A stretch of DNA of 12,525 nt from JAPUIN01 sp041580375 (GCA_041580375.1 JBFGDZ010000106.1:1-12525), one strand, 5' to 3'; positions 1-7,506 are shown, counted from the stretch's first letter. Numbers and translations are program-made. The notes: generated from the letters alone by a model not told the origin.

Positions 1-416
<416 letters not shown>

Positions 417-422
417 AATCTG

Positions 423-438
423 AAACCCCGAAGGGTCT
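423..438 (-). other. UUCG-tetraloop hairpin in the 16S precursor leader
   Basis: On the minus strand just before the mature 16S 5' end, ACCC-TTCG-GGGT forms a stem closed by C(UUCG)G, extended by a G.U and an A-U pair. UUCG loops are exceptionally stable and common in rRNA precursors. It could help fold or process the leader. The role is inferred; the stem itself is visible. Confidence 0.6.
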
Positions 439-505
439 CTTTTCCGTGGTGTCTGTCCTGCTGGTTGCTTGTTGAAGACTCGGACTGGACGGGTACGCTA
501 TTCAG

Positions 506-518
506 TTTTCAAAGAGCA
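506..518 (-). promoter_or_regulatory. BoxA-like rRNA antitermination element
   Basis: The minus strand reads TGCTCTTTGAAAA here, matching the conserved BoxA core (TGCTCTTT...) found between rrn promoters and 16S genes. BoxA in nascent RNA is bound by NusB/S10 and, with NusA, makes RNA polymerase resistant to termination. It lies about 10 nt after the predicted transcription start and ~90 nt before the mature 16S, a normal placement. NusA, a partner in this complex, is encoded by the divergent operon. Confidence 0.75.
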
Positions 519-534
519 GATTGGACCGCCGCGT

Positions 535-564
535 ATTCTAGGAGAGTCCGGTCGGCGATGTCAA
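535..564 (-). promoter_or_regulatory. Sigma-70-type promoter of the rRNA operon
   Basis: On the minus strand, a perfect -35 TTGACA (564-559) is followed after 18 bp by a -10 TAGAAT (540-535), one mismatch from consensus. The predicted start is near 528, giving a ~112-nt leader that begins with BoxA. Position, strand and the downstream 16S all agree. I see no clear A/T-rich UP element upstream; the 30 bp above the -35 contain only a short A tract. Confidence 0.85.
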
Positions 565-590
565 GCCCCCGCCTTCGCGTCATTTTCCCC

Positions 591-620
591 TTGATTGGGC
601 TGATGACCTTAGTATAGGAT
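591..620 (+). promoter_or_regulatory. Candidate promoter of the rimP-nusA-infB operon
   Basis: TTGATT (591-596, 4/6 to consensus) is followed after 16-18 bp by an A/T-rich TATAGGAT (613-620). Within it, TATAGG or TAGGAT each match the -10 consensus at four of six positions. It points toward rimP and is back-to-back with the rRNA promoter. It is the only sensible candidate before the first gene of this tightly packed operon. Predicted start is near 626-628. Confidence 0.5.
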
Positions 621-640
621 TTGGTGACGGTTAGGCCTCG

Positions 641-669
641 GTGGGCTCGATCTTCTCGCCCACCTTTTT
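641..669 (+). terminator. Intrinsic-terminator-like hairpin in the rimP leader (putative attenuator)
   Basis: GTGGGC (641-646) pairs perfectly with GCCCAC (658-663) across an 11-nt loop, followed immediately by C and TTTTT (665-669). It starts only ~15 nt after the predicted rimP promoter start, and no plus-strand gene lies upstream, so it is more likely a leader attenuator than the end of a gene. Short terminator hairpins before rimP are known in other bacteria, and a rimP leader family is described. NusA, encoded downstream, modulates pausing and termination, so feedback is plausible but unproven. Confidence 0.6.
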
Positions 670-727
670 GTTATGGGGGCTTCACGGTTCGGGATCCGCC
701 GTGGCCGGCGTCAGGGGCGAGGTACGG

Positions 728-1237
728 GTGGCCATCGATCGCGAGGCGCTCGACAGGGTGCGGGCGATCGCCCGCGACATCGTGGAGTTCGAGGGCCTGG
801 AGATGGTCCACCTCGAAATGAAGAGCGAGGCCGGAGGCCGGGTCCTCCGGCTTTACATCGACAGGGAGGGCGGGGTGACACTCGACGATTGCTCCCGCAT
901 CAGCCGGCAGCTTTCGGCGAGGCTGGACGTCGACGACCCCATCCCTCACCGGTACACCCTCGAGGTCTCCTCCCCCGGTCTGGACCGGCCGCTTCACAGC
1001 GACGACGACTTCCGCCGGTTCGCCGGGAGGAACGTCCGCGTGACGACGCACGAGCCGATCGACGGCCGCCGGAACTACAGCGGCCGGCTCGTCGGTCTCG
1101 CGGAAGGGGCGGTCCGCCTGGCGCTCGAGAACGGGGGCGAGGTCGCGATCCCGCGCGATCGGGTCGCGCGGGCCCGCCTCGAGATCGAGCTCGAGGGCTT
1201 CCGGCCGCGGGCGGCAACGAGAGGACGACGCGCATGA
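728..1237 (+). CDS. rimP: Ribosome maturation factor RimP
   Basis: RimP binds the free 30S subunit and assists its maturation, notably the S12/S19 region. The encoded 169 residues match the usual ~150-170. The family hallmark YTLEVSSPGLDRPL is at residues 76-89, following an N-terminal alpha/beta domain (RVRAIARDIVEFEGLEMVHLEM). An SH3-like C-terminal domain (NVRVTT...GRLVGLAEGAVRLALE) follows. The chosen GTG at 728 has a purine-rich GCGAGG ending 5 nt upstream and begins just before the first conserved helix. GTGs at 701 and 641 are in frame, but the latter falls inside the terminator-like hairpin. First gene of the operon; its TGA overlaps the nusA start by 4 nt (ATGA), implying coupled translation. 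Regulation is probably through the hairpin at 641-669. Identity is firm; the exact start is less so. Confidence 0.92.
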   Translation: MAIDREALDRVRAIARDIVEFEGLEMVHLEMKSEAGGRVLRLYIDREGGVTLDDCSRISRQLSARLDVDDPIPHRYTLEVSSPGLDRPLHSDDDFRRFAGRNVRVTTHEPIDGRRNYSGRLVGLAEGAVRLALENGGEVAIPRDRVARARLEIELEGFRPRAATRGRRA

Positions 1238-3135
1238 GCAACGACATCTTTCAGGCCATCGAACAGGTGGGACGGGAGAAGGGCATCGACCTGGAGATCA
1301 TCATCCAGGCGGTCGAGGATGCCTACGCCGCCGCCGCCAAGAAGTACTTCCGCACGAAGGAGGAGCTCGGCGCGCGCTTCGATCGGGAGAGCGGGGCATT
1401 CGACGTGTTCGCCCGCAAGAAGATCGTCGCTGATGTGACGAACCCCGACCTCGAGATCTCCACGGGAGAAGCCCGGGATCTCGCCACGGACCCCAATGAC
1501 GAGACGGTGGTCGAGATCCTCAAGCCGCGCGACGAATTGGTGCATCTGGGCCGCATCGCCGCCCAGGCCGCCAAGCAGATCATCTTCCAGAAGGTCCGCG
1601 AGGCCGAGCGCGACAACATCTACAAGGAATACGCCGATCGCGTCGGGGAGATGATCAACGGCGTCGTGAAGCGGTTCGAGCGCGGCAACATCATCGTCGA
1701 CCTCGGGCGGACCGAGGGCCTGCTGCCCAAGAAGGAGCAATCGAAATCGGAGCGCTACAGCCAGGGGGATCGGATCCGCGCCGTCATCGTGGAGGTGGAT
1801 CGCAACGCCAAGGGTCCTCAAGTCATCATCTCGCGGACCAACGAGCACCTCCTCATGAAACTGTTCGAGATGGAGGTTCCCGAGATCTACGACGGGACCG
1901 TCGTCATCGAGCGGGCCGTCCGCGACCCCGGAGACCGGGCCAAGGTGGCCGTCCGTTCGAAGGACCGGGACGTCGATCCGGTGGGCGCCTGCGTCGGCAT
2001 GAAGGGCAGCCGGGTCCAGTCGATCATCCGCGAGCTGCGCGGGGAGAAGATCGACATCGTGCAGTACTCCGAGGACGTCACCGGGTTCGTGACCAACGCG
2101 CTCAACCCGGCGAAGATCAACCGCGTCCAGATTACCGATCCCGAGAACAAGGCGCTCGAGGTCGTCGTCGACGACGAGCAGCTGTCGCTGGCGATCGGCA
2201 AGAAGGGACAGAACGTCCGCCTCGCCTCCCGGTTGGCCGGGTGGCGTATCGACATCAAGAGCGAGCAGGACAAGCGACGCGAGGTCGAGGCCGAGATGGA
2301 GAGGATGGCGCGCGACTCCCGCGAGGTCGAGGCTTTGGACGGGGTCGGCGGCAAGACGCTCGAGCGCCTGCTCGATGCCGGCTACCGCAGCGTCGAGACG
2401 ATCCTGGAGGCCGGCGTCGAGGGGCTGACCAGCGTCTCCGGGATCGGTCCCAAGGGCGCGGAGAAGAACGTCGACGCCGCGCAGGCGATGCTCGACACGC
2501 GGCCCGAGCGCGAGGCGGAGGAGGCCCGGCTGCGCGAGGAGGAGGAGGCGCGGCTGGCCGAGGAGCAGGCGGCCCAGGCCGCGCAGGAGGAGGCGGATTA
2601 CGCGGCGCAGCAGGAGGCGGATTACGCGGCGCAGCAGGAGGCGGAGGGCGCGCCCCCTCAGGACGCCGAATACGCCCAGGAGACGGAATACGCCGGAGAC
2701 CAGGAGGCGGATTACGCCGCCCAGGGGACGGCGGAGACTTCCCCGGACGCGGCAGCCGAGGGACCGGAAGGGTCCGCAGCCGCTCCCGGTGTCACCGCCG
2801 ACCCCTCCGATGAGACGTCGGCGGACCGTGAGGATCAGGGGGGTCAGTTCGCCGGTGAGGAGGCGGAGTCCACGGGTGCCGGTGCGCTGCAGCCGGAGTC
2901 CGGTGAGGACGCCGGCGGCGGCAGGCGCGAGGAAGCGTGGGACGAGACGGAGGAGCCGGCGGCCGAGGAGGAGGCTTACGCCCCCCGTGCTCCGGGCGAG
3001 GATCCGGGCGAACAGCGGCTCGAAACGGCCGACGAGGCTTCGCCCGGGGACGCGTCCGCCGGAGAGGAGAGTCCCGGCGGCACGGCTCCGGACTCCCGCT
3101 CCGAGGATGAACCGAACCGCCCCGAAGGGAGCTAA
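1234..3135 (+). CDS. nusA: Transcription termination/antitermination factor NusA with a long acidic C-terminal tail
   Basis: NusA binds RNA polymerase near the RNA exit channel, promotes pausing and hairpin termination, and takes part in BoxA-dependent rRNA antitermination. Domains seen: N-terminal polymerase-binding domain (1-~130); S1 (~137-202, containing NGVVKRFERGNIIVDLG); KH1 with GMKG at 255-258; KH2 with GKKG at 322-325; and a helix-hairpin-helix/AR-like segment (~364-420, GVGGKTLERLL and GIGPKGAEK). From ~421 to 633 there is an acidic, low-complexity tail including tandem EADYAAQQ units. The 633 residues far exceed the ~370-500 usual for NusA, and the tail accounts for the difference. 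ATG 1234 overlaps the rimP stop; GAGG lies 9 nt upstream. The frame stays open upstream to 673, but that stretch overlaps rimP and is not NusA-like. The stop abuts the infB start directly. Confidence 0.96.
   Translation: MSNDIFQAIEQVGREKGIDLEIIIQAVEDAYAAAAKKYFRTKEELGARFDRESGAFDVFARKKIVADVTNPDLEISTGEARDLATDPNDETVVEILKPRDELVHLGRIAAQAAKQIIFQKVREAERDNIYKEYADRVGEMINGVVKRFERGNIIVDLGRTEGLLPKKEQSKSERYSQGDRIRAVIVEVDRNAKGPQVIISRTNEHLLMKLFEMEVPEIYDGTVVIERAVRDPGDRAKVAVRSKDRDVDPVGACVGMKGSRVQSIIRELRGEKIDIVQYSEDVTGFVTNALNPAKINRVQITDPENKALEVVVDDEQLSLAIGKKGQNVRLASRLAGWRIDIKSEQDKRREVEAEMERMARDSREVEALDGVGGKTLERLLDAGYRSVETILEAGVEGLTSVSGIGPKGAEKNVDAAQAMLDTRPEREAEEARLREEEEARLAEEQAAQAAQEEADYAAQQEADYAAQQEAEGAPPQDAEYAQETEYAGDQEADYAAQGTAETSPDAAAEGPEGSAAAPGVTADPSDETSADREDQGGQFAGEEAESTGAGALQPESGEDAGGGRREEAWDETEEPAAEEEAYAPRAPGEDPGEQRLETADEASPGDASAGEESPGGTAPDSRSEDEPNRPEGS
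2590..2646 (+). repeat. 24-bp tandem repeat inside the nusA tail
   Basis: Two identical 24-bp units (2590-2613 and 2614-2637) encode E-A-D-Y-A-A-Q-Q, followed by a partial third copy to 2646. A diverged copy, EADYAAQG, occurs at 2704-2727, and looser forms (DAEYAQET, EYAGDQ) lie between. The nucleotide identity of the first two units points to recent slippage duplication within a non-conserved tail. Confidence 0.85.
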
Positions 3136-5829
3136 ATGGCGAAGAAGCGGGTCGGACAGCTTGCCAAGGAACTGAAGATCCCGGTCGCCGACGCGCTCGC
3201 GTGGCTCCGCAAGAACGGCGTCGAGGTCAAGACGAACCTGAGCGCGGTCAATGACCGGGACGCCGATCGCCTCCGTGCCGCCTTTTCATCCGTGACACGG
3301 CCCGCCGCCCCGGCCAAGCCGGCCGCCCGCGCCCGGGCCGCCGCATCCGCGACGACCTCCGCGGCGAAAAAGCCGGCGGCGACGAAATCCTCCGCGAAAG
3401 GAGTGCGCAAAAGCGCGGCGAAGACCCCGGTCGCCCGTTCCACAGCGCCCTCGAAGACTGCGGCCTCCCGCGTGGGCGCCCGCCCGGCCGCCGGCGGGGC
3501 CGCTGCCGCGGCGAGGACCCCCGGCGCGGCCGGGAAACCCGCCGGGGCCGCCAGGAAACCGATGCCATCCCCCGCCGTCCCGGCCCGCCGGGTCCCCTCG
3601 GCCGCCGGCACCAGGCCGGTGGCCCCCGCGGGCGCCCGATCGGCGGTGACGGCGAGACCCGGCACCCCGCTGCGGGCTCCCGGTCCCCGGCCGGGCGGAG
3701 ATCCGCAGGCCGCGAGGCCCGCGGTGATCCCCGCGCGGCCAGGGGCCCAGCGTCCCGGAGCCGTCACTCGTCCGGCACCCGGAGGGGCGCCCGCACGTCC
3801 CGGCGCGCCCGCAGCCCGCCCCGGGGTTCCGCCCCGCCCTGAGCGCCCCGGCATGCCTCCCGGTACCGGACAGGGAGCGTTGCAGCGCCCGGGCGCGTAC
3901 CCGCGACCCGGTGTTCCGGGAGCGGCTCCCCGGCCCCCGATGGCCCGCCGGATGCCGCCGGGCGCCCGGATGCGACCGCCCCAGCGACGTCCTCCGCACA
4001 GAAAGAAGGGAGGGCCGCAACCGGCTCCTCCGCCCCGTCCGACTGCGCCTCCGGCCCCCGTGATCCCGGCGGTCCTTCAGAAGATCGCGATCAGCGAGGG
4101 CGTGACGGTGAAGGAGCTGTCCGAGAAGATGGGGCTCAAGGCGAAGGACATCATCACCCGCCTCATGACGCGCGGCGTTCTGGCCACGATCAATCAGCCT
4201 CTCGACGTCGATGCCGCCACGGAAGTCTGTCGCGAGTTCGGGTACGAGGCGAGCGTCCTCAGCTTCGAGGAGGAGGCGGTTCGCGAGCAGGCCGACGAAT
4301 CGCGGCCCGCCGATCTGCGGCCGCGGGACCCGGTGGTCACCATCATGGGCCACGTCGATCACGGGAAGACGTCCCTGCTCGATGCCATCCGCAGCTCGAA
4401 CATCGCGGGGGGTGAGAAGGGCGGAATCACGCAGCACATCGGTGCCTACCACATCGAGTTCAAGAAGCGCGGCATCACGTTCATCGACACCCCGGGCCAC
4501 GAGGCCTTCACGATGATGCGCGCCCGCGGCGCGCGGGTCACCGACATCGTCGTCCTCGTCGTGGCGGCGGACGACGGAGTCATGCCGCAGACGGTGGAGG
4601 CGATCGATCACGCCCGCGCGGCCGGCGTGCCGATCGTCGTGGCGATCAACAAGGTCGACAAGCCGAGCGCCAATCTCGACCGCGTGAAGAAGCAGATGTC
4701 CGAGAACGGATTGCTGGTGGAGGACTGGGGCGGAGACGTCGTGGCGGTTCCGATCTCCGCCAAGGCGAAGACGGGGATCGAGGATCTTCTGGACATGCTG
4801 ATGCTGGTGGCCGACATGCACGAGTTGAAGGCCGATCCGGACTGTCTGGCCTCCGGAACCGTCCTCGAGTCGCGCCTCGACCGGGCGCGCGGCGCCGTCG
4901 CGACGATCGTCGTGCAGCGCGGCACGCTGCGCGTCGGCGCCCCGTTCATCGCCGGCGCCGTTCACGGCAAGGTGCGCGCCATGTTCGACGACCTGGGCCA
5001 CAAGCTGACCCAGGCGGGTCCGTCGATACCCGTCGAGGTGATCGGCCTCGAGGGCGTCCCCAAGGCCGGCGATCCCTTCCAGGTTCTCGAGGCGGAGTGG
5101 AAGGTGCGCCAGATCGGGGCATTCCGGCAGCAGAAGCTGCGCCAGGAGACGCTGGCCAAGTCCTCCCGGCTGACCCTCGACCATCTCTACATCGACATCA
5201 AGGAGGGAACGGTCAAGGAGCTTCCGCTGGTCGTGAAGGCGGACGTGCAGGGTTCGGTCGAGGCGGTCTCCAAGACCCTGACCGATCTCCCCTCCGACAA
5301 GGTCAAGATCAAGGTGATTCACTCCGGCGTCGGCGCGGTCACGGAGACCGACATCCTCCTCGCCTCCGCCAGCAACGCCATCATCATCGCCTACAACGTC
5401 CGGCCCGAGCGCAGCGCGATGGAGATCGCCGAGAAGGAGAAGGTCGACGTCCGGCTGCACTCGGTCATCTACGACATCACCGAGGAGATCCGGAAGGCCA
5501 TGGTCGGGATGCTCGAGCCCGAATCGAAGGAGGTGTACATCGGGCGTGCCGACGTGCGCCAGGTCTTCAAGGTTCCGAAGATCGGGGCCGTCGCGGGCTG
5601 TCACGTCTCGGACGGCCGCATGCTCCGCACCGCCGAGGCCCGCCTGCTGCGCGACAACGTCGTCGTGTACACCGGCAAGGTCTCCTCACTCAGGCGCTTC
5701 AAGGACGACGCCAGCGAGGTCAAGGCGGGTTACGAGTGCGGCATCGGCCTCGCCAATTTCAACGACATCAAGATCGGCGACGTGATCGAGGCGTTCCGCA
5801 TCGAGAAGATCGCAGCCAAGAGCCTGTGA
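3136..5829 (+). CDS. infB: Translation initiation factor IF-2
   Basis: IF2 is the GTPase that brings initiator fMet-tRNA to the 30S subunit and promotes 50S joining. The 897 residues are normal for long IF2s. Seen in order: N-terminal IF2_N domain (1-~50, KRVGQLAKELKIPVADALAW); an Ala/Pro/Arg/Gly-rich linker (~55-305); a second IF2_N domain (~308-375); and the G domain with G1 GHVDHGKT (405-412), G3 DTPGH (451-455), G4 NKVD (505-508) and G5 SAK (541-543). Domains II, III and the fMet-tRNA-binding C-terminus follow, ending in GYECGIGLANFNDIKIGDVIEAF. All GTPase motifs are intact. ATG 3136 directly follows the nusA TAA, with AAGGGAG 4 nt upstream. Neither ylxR nor an L7Ae-like gene, which sit here in many bacteria, is present. 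The stop overlaps the next start (GTGA). Confidence 0.98.
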   Translation: MAKKRVGQLAKELKIPVADALAWLRKNGVEVKTNLSAVNDRDADRLRAAFSSVTRPAAPAKPAARARAAASATTSAAKKPAATKSSAKGVRKSAAKTPVARSTAPSKTAASRVGARPAAGGAAAAARTPGAAGKPAGAARKPMPSPAVPARRVPSAAGTRPVAPAGARSAVTARPGTPLRAPGPRPGGDPQAARPAVIPARPGAQRPGAVTRPAPGGAPARPGAPAARPGVPPRPERPGMPPGTGQGALQRPGAYPRPGVPGAAPRPPMARRMPPGARMRPPQRRPPHRKKGGPQPAPPPRPTAPPAPVIPAVLQKIAISEGVTVKELSEKMGLKAKDIITRLMTRGVLATINQPLDVDAATEVCREFGYEASVLSFEEEAVREQADESRPADLRPRDPVVTIMGHVDHGKTSLLDAIRSSNIAGGEKGGITQHIGAYHIEFKKRGITFIDTPGHEAFTMMRARGARVTDIVVLVVAADDGVMPQTVEAIDHARAAGVPIVVAINKVDKPSANLDRVKKQMSENGLLVEDWGGDVVAVPISAKAKTGIEDLLDMLMLVADMHELKADPDCLASGTVLESRLDRARGAVATIVVQRGTLRVGAPFIAGAVHGKVRAMFDDLGHKLTQAGPSIPVEVIGLEGVPKAGDPFQVLEAEWKVRQIGAFRQQKLRQETLAKSSRLTLDHLYIDIKEGTVKELPLVVKADVQGSVEAVSKTLTDLPSDKVKIKVIHSGVGAVTETDILLASASNAIIIAYNVRPERSAMEIAEKEKVDVRLHSVIYDITEEIRKAMVGMLEPESKEVYIGRADVRQVFKVPKIGAVAGCHVSDGRMLRTAEARLLRDNVVVYTGKVSSLRRFKDDASEVKAGYECGIGLANFNDIKIGDVIEAFRIEKIAAKSL

Positions 5830-6143
5830 GCGTGAACGCGGAAGACGAGCGATCCGACCTCCACGTCGGCCTCTGCATCTTCAGTCTCCATCTGCCCGGC
5901 GTCTCGTCCCTGAAGCAGAAACGGCAGATCCTGCGCAGCCTCAAGGATCGTCTCCGCGGACAGCACAACGTCTCCGTGGCGGAGATCGATCACCAGGACC
6001 TCTGGCAGCGGGCCACGCTCGGAGTCGTCGGCATCGCCTCGGCCCGCGTGCCGCTGGAACGGACGTTCGACGCGATCCGGAGCGAGGTGGACCGCAGGGT
6101 CGAGGGCGAAGTCCTCGATTGCCATGTGGAGTTTCTATCCTGA
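5826..6143 (+). CDS. ylxP: DUF503 (YlxP-like) family protein
   Basis: Small protein of about 105 residues; DUF503 members are usually 90-100. Recognisable features are the opening LHVGLCIFSLHLPGVSSLKQKRQILRS helix-strand region, the NVSVAEIDHQDLWQRATLGVVGIAS segment and the closing strand DCHVEFLS. The family regularly sits between infB and rbfA in many phyla, and its B. subtilis member YlxP has been tied to late 30S maturation alongside RbfA. A role in ribosome assembly here is inferred from family and position. GTG 5826 overlaps the infB stop by 4 nt; a second GTG at 5832 would remove two residues. The ribosome binding site is weak (AAGAG), so coupling to infB translation probably matters. 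Confidence 0.88.
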   Translation: MSVNAEDERSDLHVGLCIFSLHLPGVSSLKQKRQILRSLKDRLRGQHNVSVAEIDHQDLWQRATLGVVGIASARVPLERTFDAIRSEVDRRVEGEVLDCHVEFLS

Positions 6144-6152
6144 GGAGGCGGC

Positions 6153-6536
6153 GTGGGTACGAGGCGGGAACGCGTTTCGGATCAGATCAAGGAGGAGATC
6201 TCGCGCATGCTTCAGCGCGACCTGCGGGATCCGCGCATCGGCTTCGTCACCGTGATGGGCGCCTCGGTGAGCCCCGATCTTCGAAACGCTCGGATCTACG
6301 TCAGCGTCCTGGGCGCGCCGGATGCGCGCGAAGATTCGCTGCGCGCCCTGAACAGCGCCGCCGGATTGCTGAGACGGAGCCTCTTCAAGAGGCTGCGCAT
6401 GCGATTCTCGCCCGCTCTGGAGTTCGTTCTGGACGACTCGATCGATCGGGGAGAACGGATCGAGAGCCTGCTCAGGGACATTCGCGAGGGACGGACCCCG
6501 ACCGGCGAGCCCGAGGACTCCGGAGACGTTGATTAG
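6153..6536 (+). CDS. rbfA: 30S ribosome-binding factor RbfA
   Basis: RbfA binds immature 30S subunits near the 16S 5' helix and the neck, allowing 17S to 16S processing and release of inactive 30S. The 127-residue length is typical. The KH-like fold signature is seen as RERVSDQIKEEISRMLQRDLRDPRIGFVTV (residues ~5-34), then VSPDLRNARIYVSVLG, then LRMRFSPALEFVLDDSIDRGERIESLL. The C-terminal 15 residues are acidic and probably disordered. GTG 6153 has a strong GAGGAGG 4 nt upstream and lies 9 nt after the ylxP stop. The stop lies 1 nt before the ATG of truB. RbfA and RimP in one transcript with IF2 is the standard bacterial arrangement. Confidence 0.95.
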   Translation: MGTRRERVSDQIKEEISRMLQRDLRDPRIGFVTVMGASVSPDLRNARIYVSVLGAPDAREDSLRALNSAAGLLRRSLFKRLRMRFSPALEFVLDDSIDRGERIESLLRDIREGRTPTGEPEDSGDVD

Positions 6537-6537
6537 A

Positions 6538-7455
6538 ATGAAAGACCTGAACGGCGTTCTGTTGATCGACAAGGGCGAGGGGCCGACATCGCACGACATG
6601 GTGGCCCTGGCCCGCCGGGTCCTGGGCGTCCGGCGCATCGGCCACGCCGGGACGCTCGATCCTCTGGCCACCGGACTTCTCGTCCTCATGGTGGGCCGGG
6701 CGACGCGCCTGGCCTCGTTCCTGTCGGGCATGGACAAGACCTACCGGGGTTCGCTCCGCCTGGGCGTGAGCACGGACACTTACGATCGCGCGGGGGTCCC
6801 GACGGGGCCGCCGCGCGAGGTCGGCGTCGATCGCGTCACGATCGAGCGCGCCATGGAGAAATACCGCGGCACCGTCAGCCAGGTGCCGCCCGTCTTCTCG
6901 GCCAAGAAGGTGCGCGGAACGCCGATGTACCGGCTGGCCCGACGCCGTCGACCGGTCGCTCCGGTGGCGACCTCCGTGGTCTTCCGCCGCATCGAGCTTC
7001 TGGGACTGTCCGGAAACGACGTCGAGTTCGAGGCGGAGGTTTCGGCCGGGACCTATCTGCGTTCCTTCGCCCACGATCTCGGACAGGACCTGGGCTGCGG
7101 CGCCCACCTGTACGGGCTCCGCAGGACCCTGGCCGGACCGTTCCGCGTCGAGGACGCGATCACGGCCGATCGCCTGACCGATCTCGGCACGCGCGCGATC
7201 GATCGGCTGCTGCCCATGGCCGAGATCCCGCTCGGCATGCCGACCCTGATCCTCAGCGCGGCGGGGACGCACGCCATACGCCACGGGAGGCCCTGCGGAC
7301 TGAACGAGGTCGTCAACCCGCGACCTCCCCTGCCGCCGGGACGCTGCCGGCTGAAGGGCCCTGAGGGATCCCTTCTGGGGATCGGCGAGGTTCTCCTGTC
7401 GGTCGCCTCGGAGGCCCGTCCGGTGATCCGGCCTCAGATCGTGTTCCCCGGCTGA
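6538..7455 (+). CDS. truB: tRNA pseudouridine(55) synthase TruB
   Basis: TruB isomerises U55 of the tRNA T-loop to pseudouridine and also acts as a tRNA folding chaperone. The 305 residues match the family (E. coli 314). The N-terminus NGVLLIDKGEGPTSHDMV, the catalytic motif GHAGTLDPLATGLL with its aspartate at residue 41, the substrate-site KTYRG segment, QVPPVFSAKKVRG and the TYLRSFAHDLG block are all visible. They are followed by a short PUA-like C-terminus. ATG 6538 follows the rbfA stop by one base. An in-frame TTG at 6529 overlapping rbfA has better GGAG spacing (3-4 nt), so the start could be three codons earlier. Last gene of the tight run; no ribF follows, although ribF often sits here. 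Ends 98 nt before rpsO, which has its own promoter. Confidence 0.95.
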   Translation: MKDLNGVLLIDKGEGPTSHDMVALARRVLGVRRIGHAGTLDPLATGLLVLMVGRATRLASFLSGMDKTYRGSLRLGVSTDTYDRAGVPTGPPREVGVDRVTIERAMEKYRGTVSQVPPVFSAKKVRGTPMYRLARRRRPVAPVATSVVFRRIELLGLSGNDVEFEAEVSAGTYLRSFAHDLGQDLGCGAHLYGLRRTLAGPFRVEDAITADRLTDLGTRAIDRLLPMAEIPLGMPTLILSAAGTHAIRHGRPCGLNEVVNPRPPLPPGRCRLKGPEGSLLGIGEVLLSVASEARPVIRPQIVFPG

Positions 7456-7473
7456 GGGCGTGCGCGCAGAATC

Positions 7474-7502
7474 TTTACAGCGGTTGCCCGATATGCTAAA
7501 GT
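7474..7502 (+). promoter_or_regulatory. Extended -10 promoter of rpsO
   Basis: TTTACA (7474-7479, 5/6) is followed by a 17-bp spacer and TAAAGT (7497-7502, 4/6). The -10 is preceded by TGC, giving the extended -10 motif TGnTA. It lies in the 98-nt gap after truB, so rpsO can be transcribed separately from the upstream operon. Predicted start is near 7509, inside or at the foot of the hairpin at 7507-7525. Confidence 0.65.
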
Positions 7503-7506
7503 CCAC

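Noticed and set aside
673..1233. Upstream in-frame extension of nusA from ATG 673
   Set aside because: It overlaps all of rimP in another frame and encodes Arg/Gly/Pro-rich shadow sequence. ATG 1234 starts a normal NusA and overlaps the rimP stop.
3500..4060. Repeat-rich DNA in the infB linker as a mobile element or CRISPR-like array
   Set aside because: The repeats are irregular, in frame and explained by Ala/Pro/Arg/Gly codons in an IF2 linker. There are no spacers or uniform units.
3286..5604. 772-codon open frame antisense to infB
   Set aside because: Long antisense frames arise from the GC-rich third-position bias of infB. The translation is Arg/His/Asp-rich with no recognisable domain.
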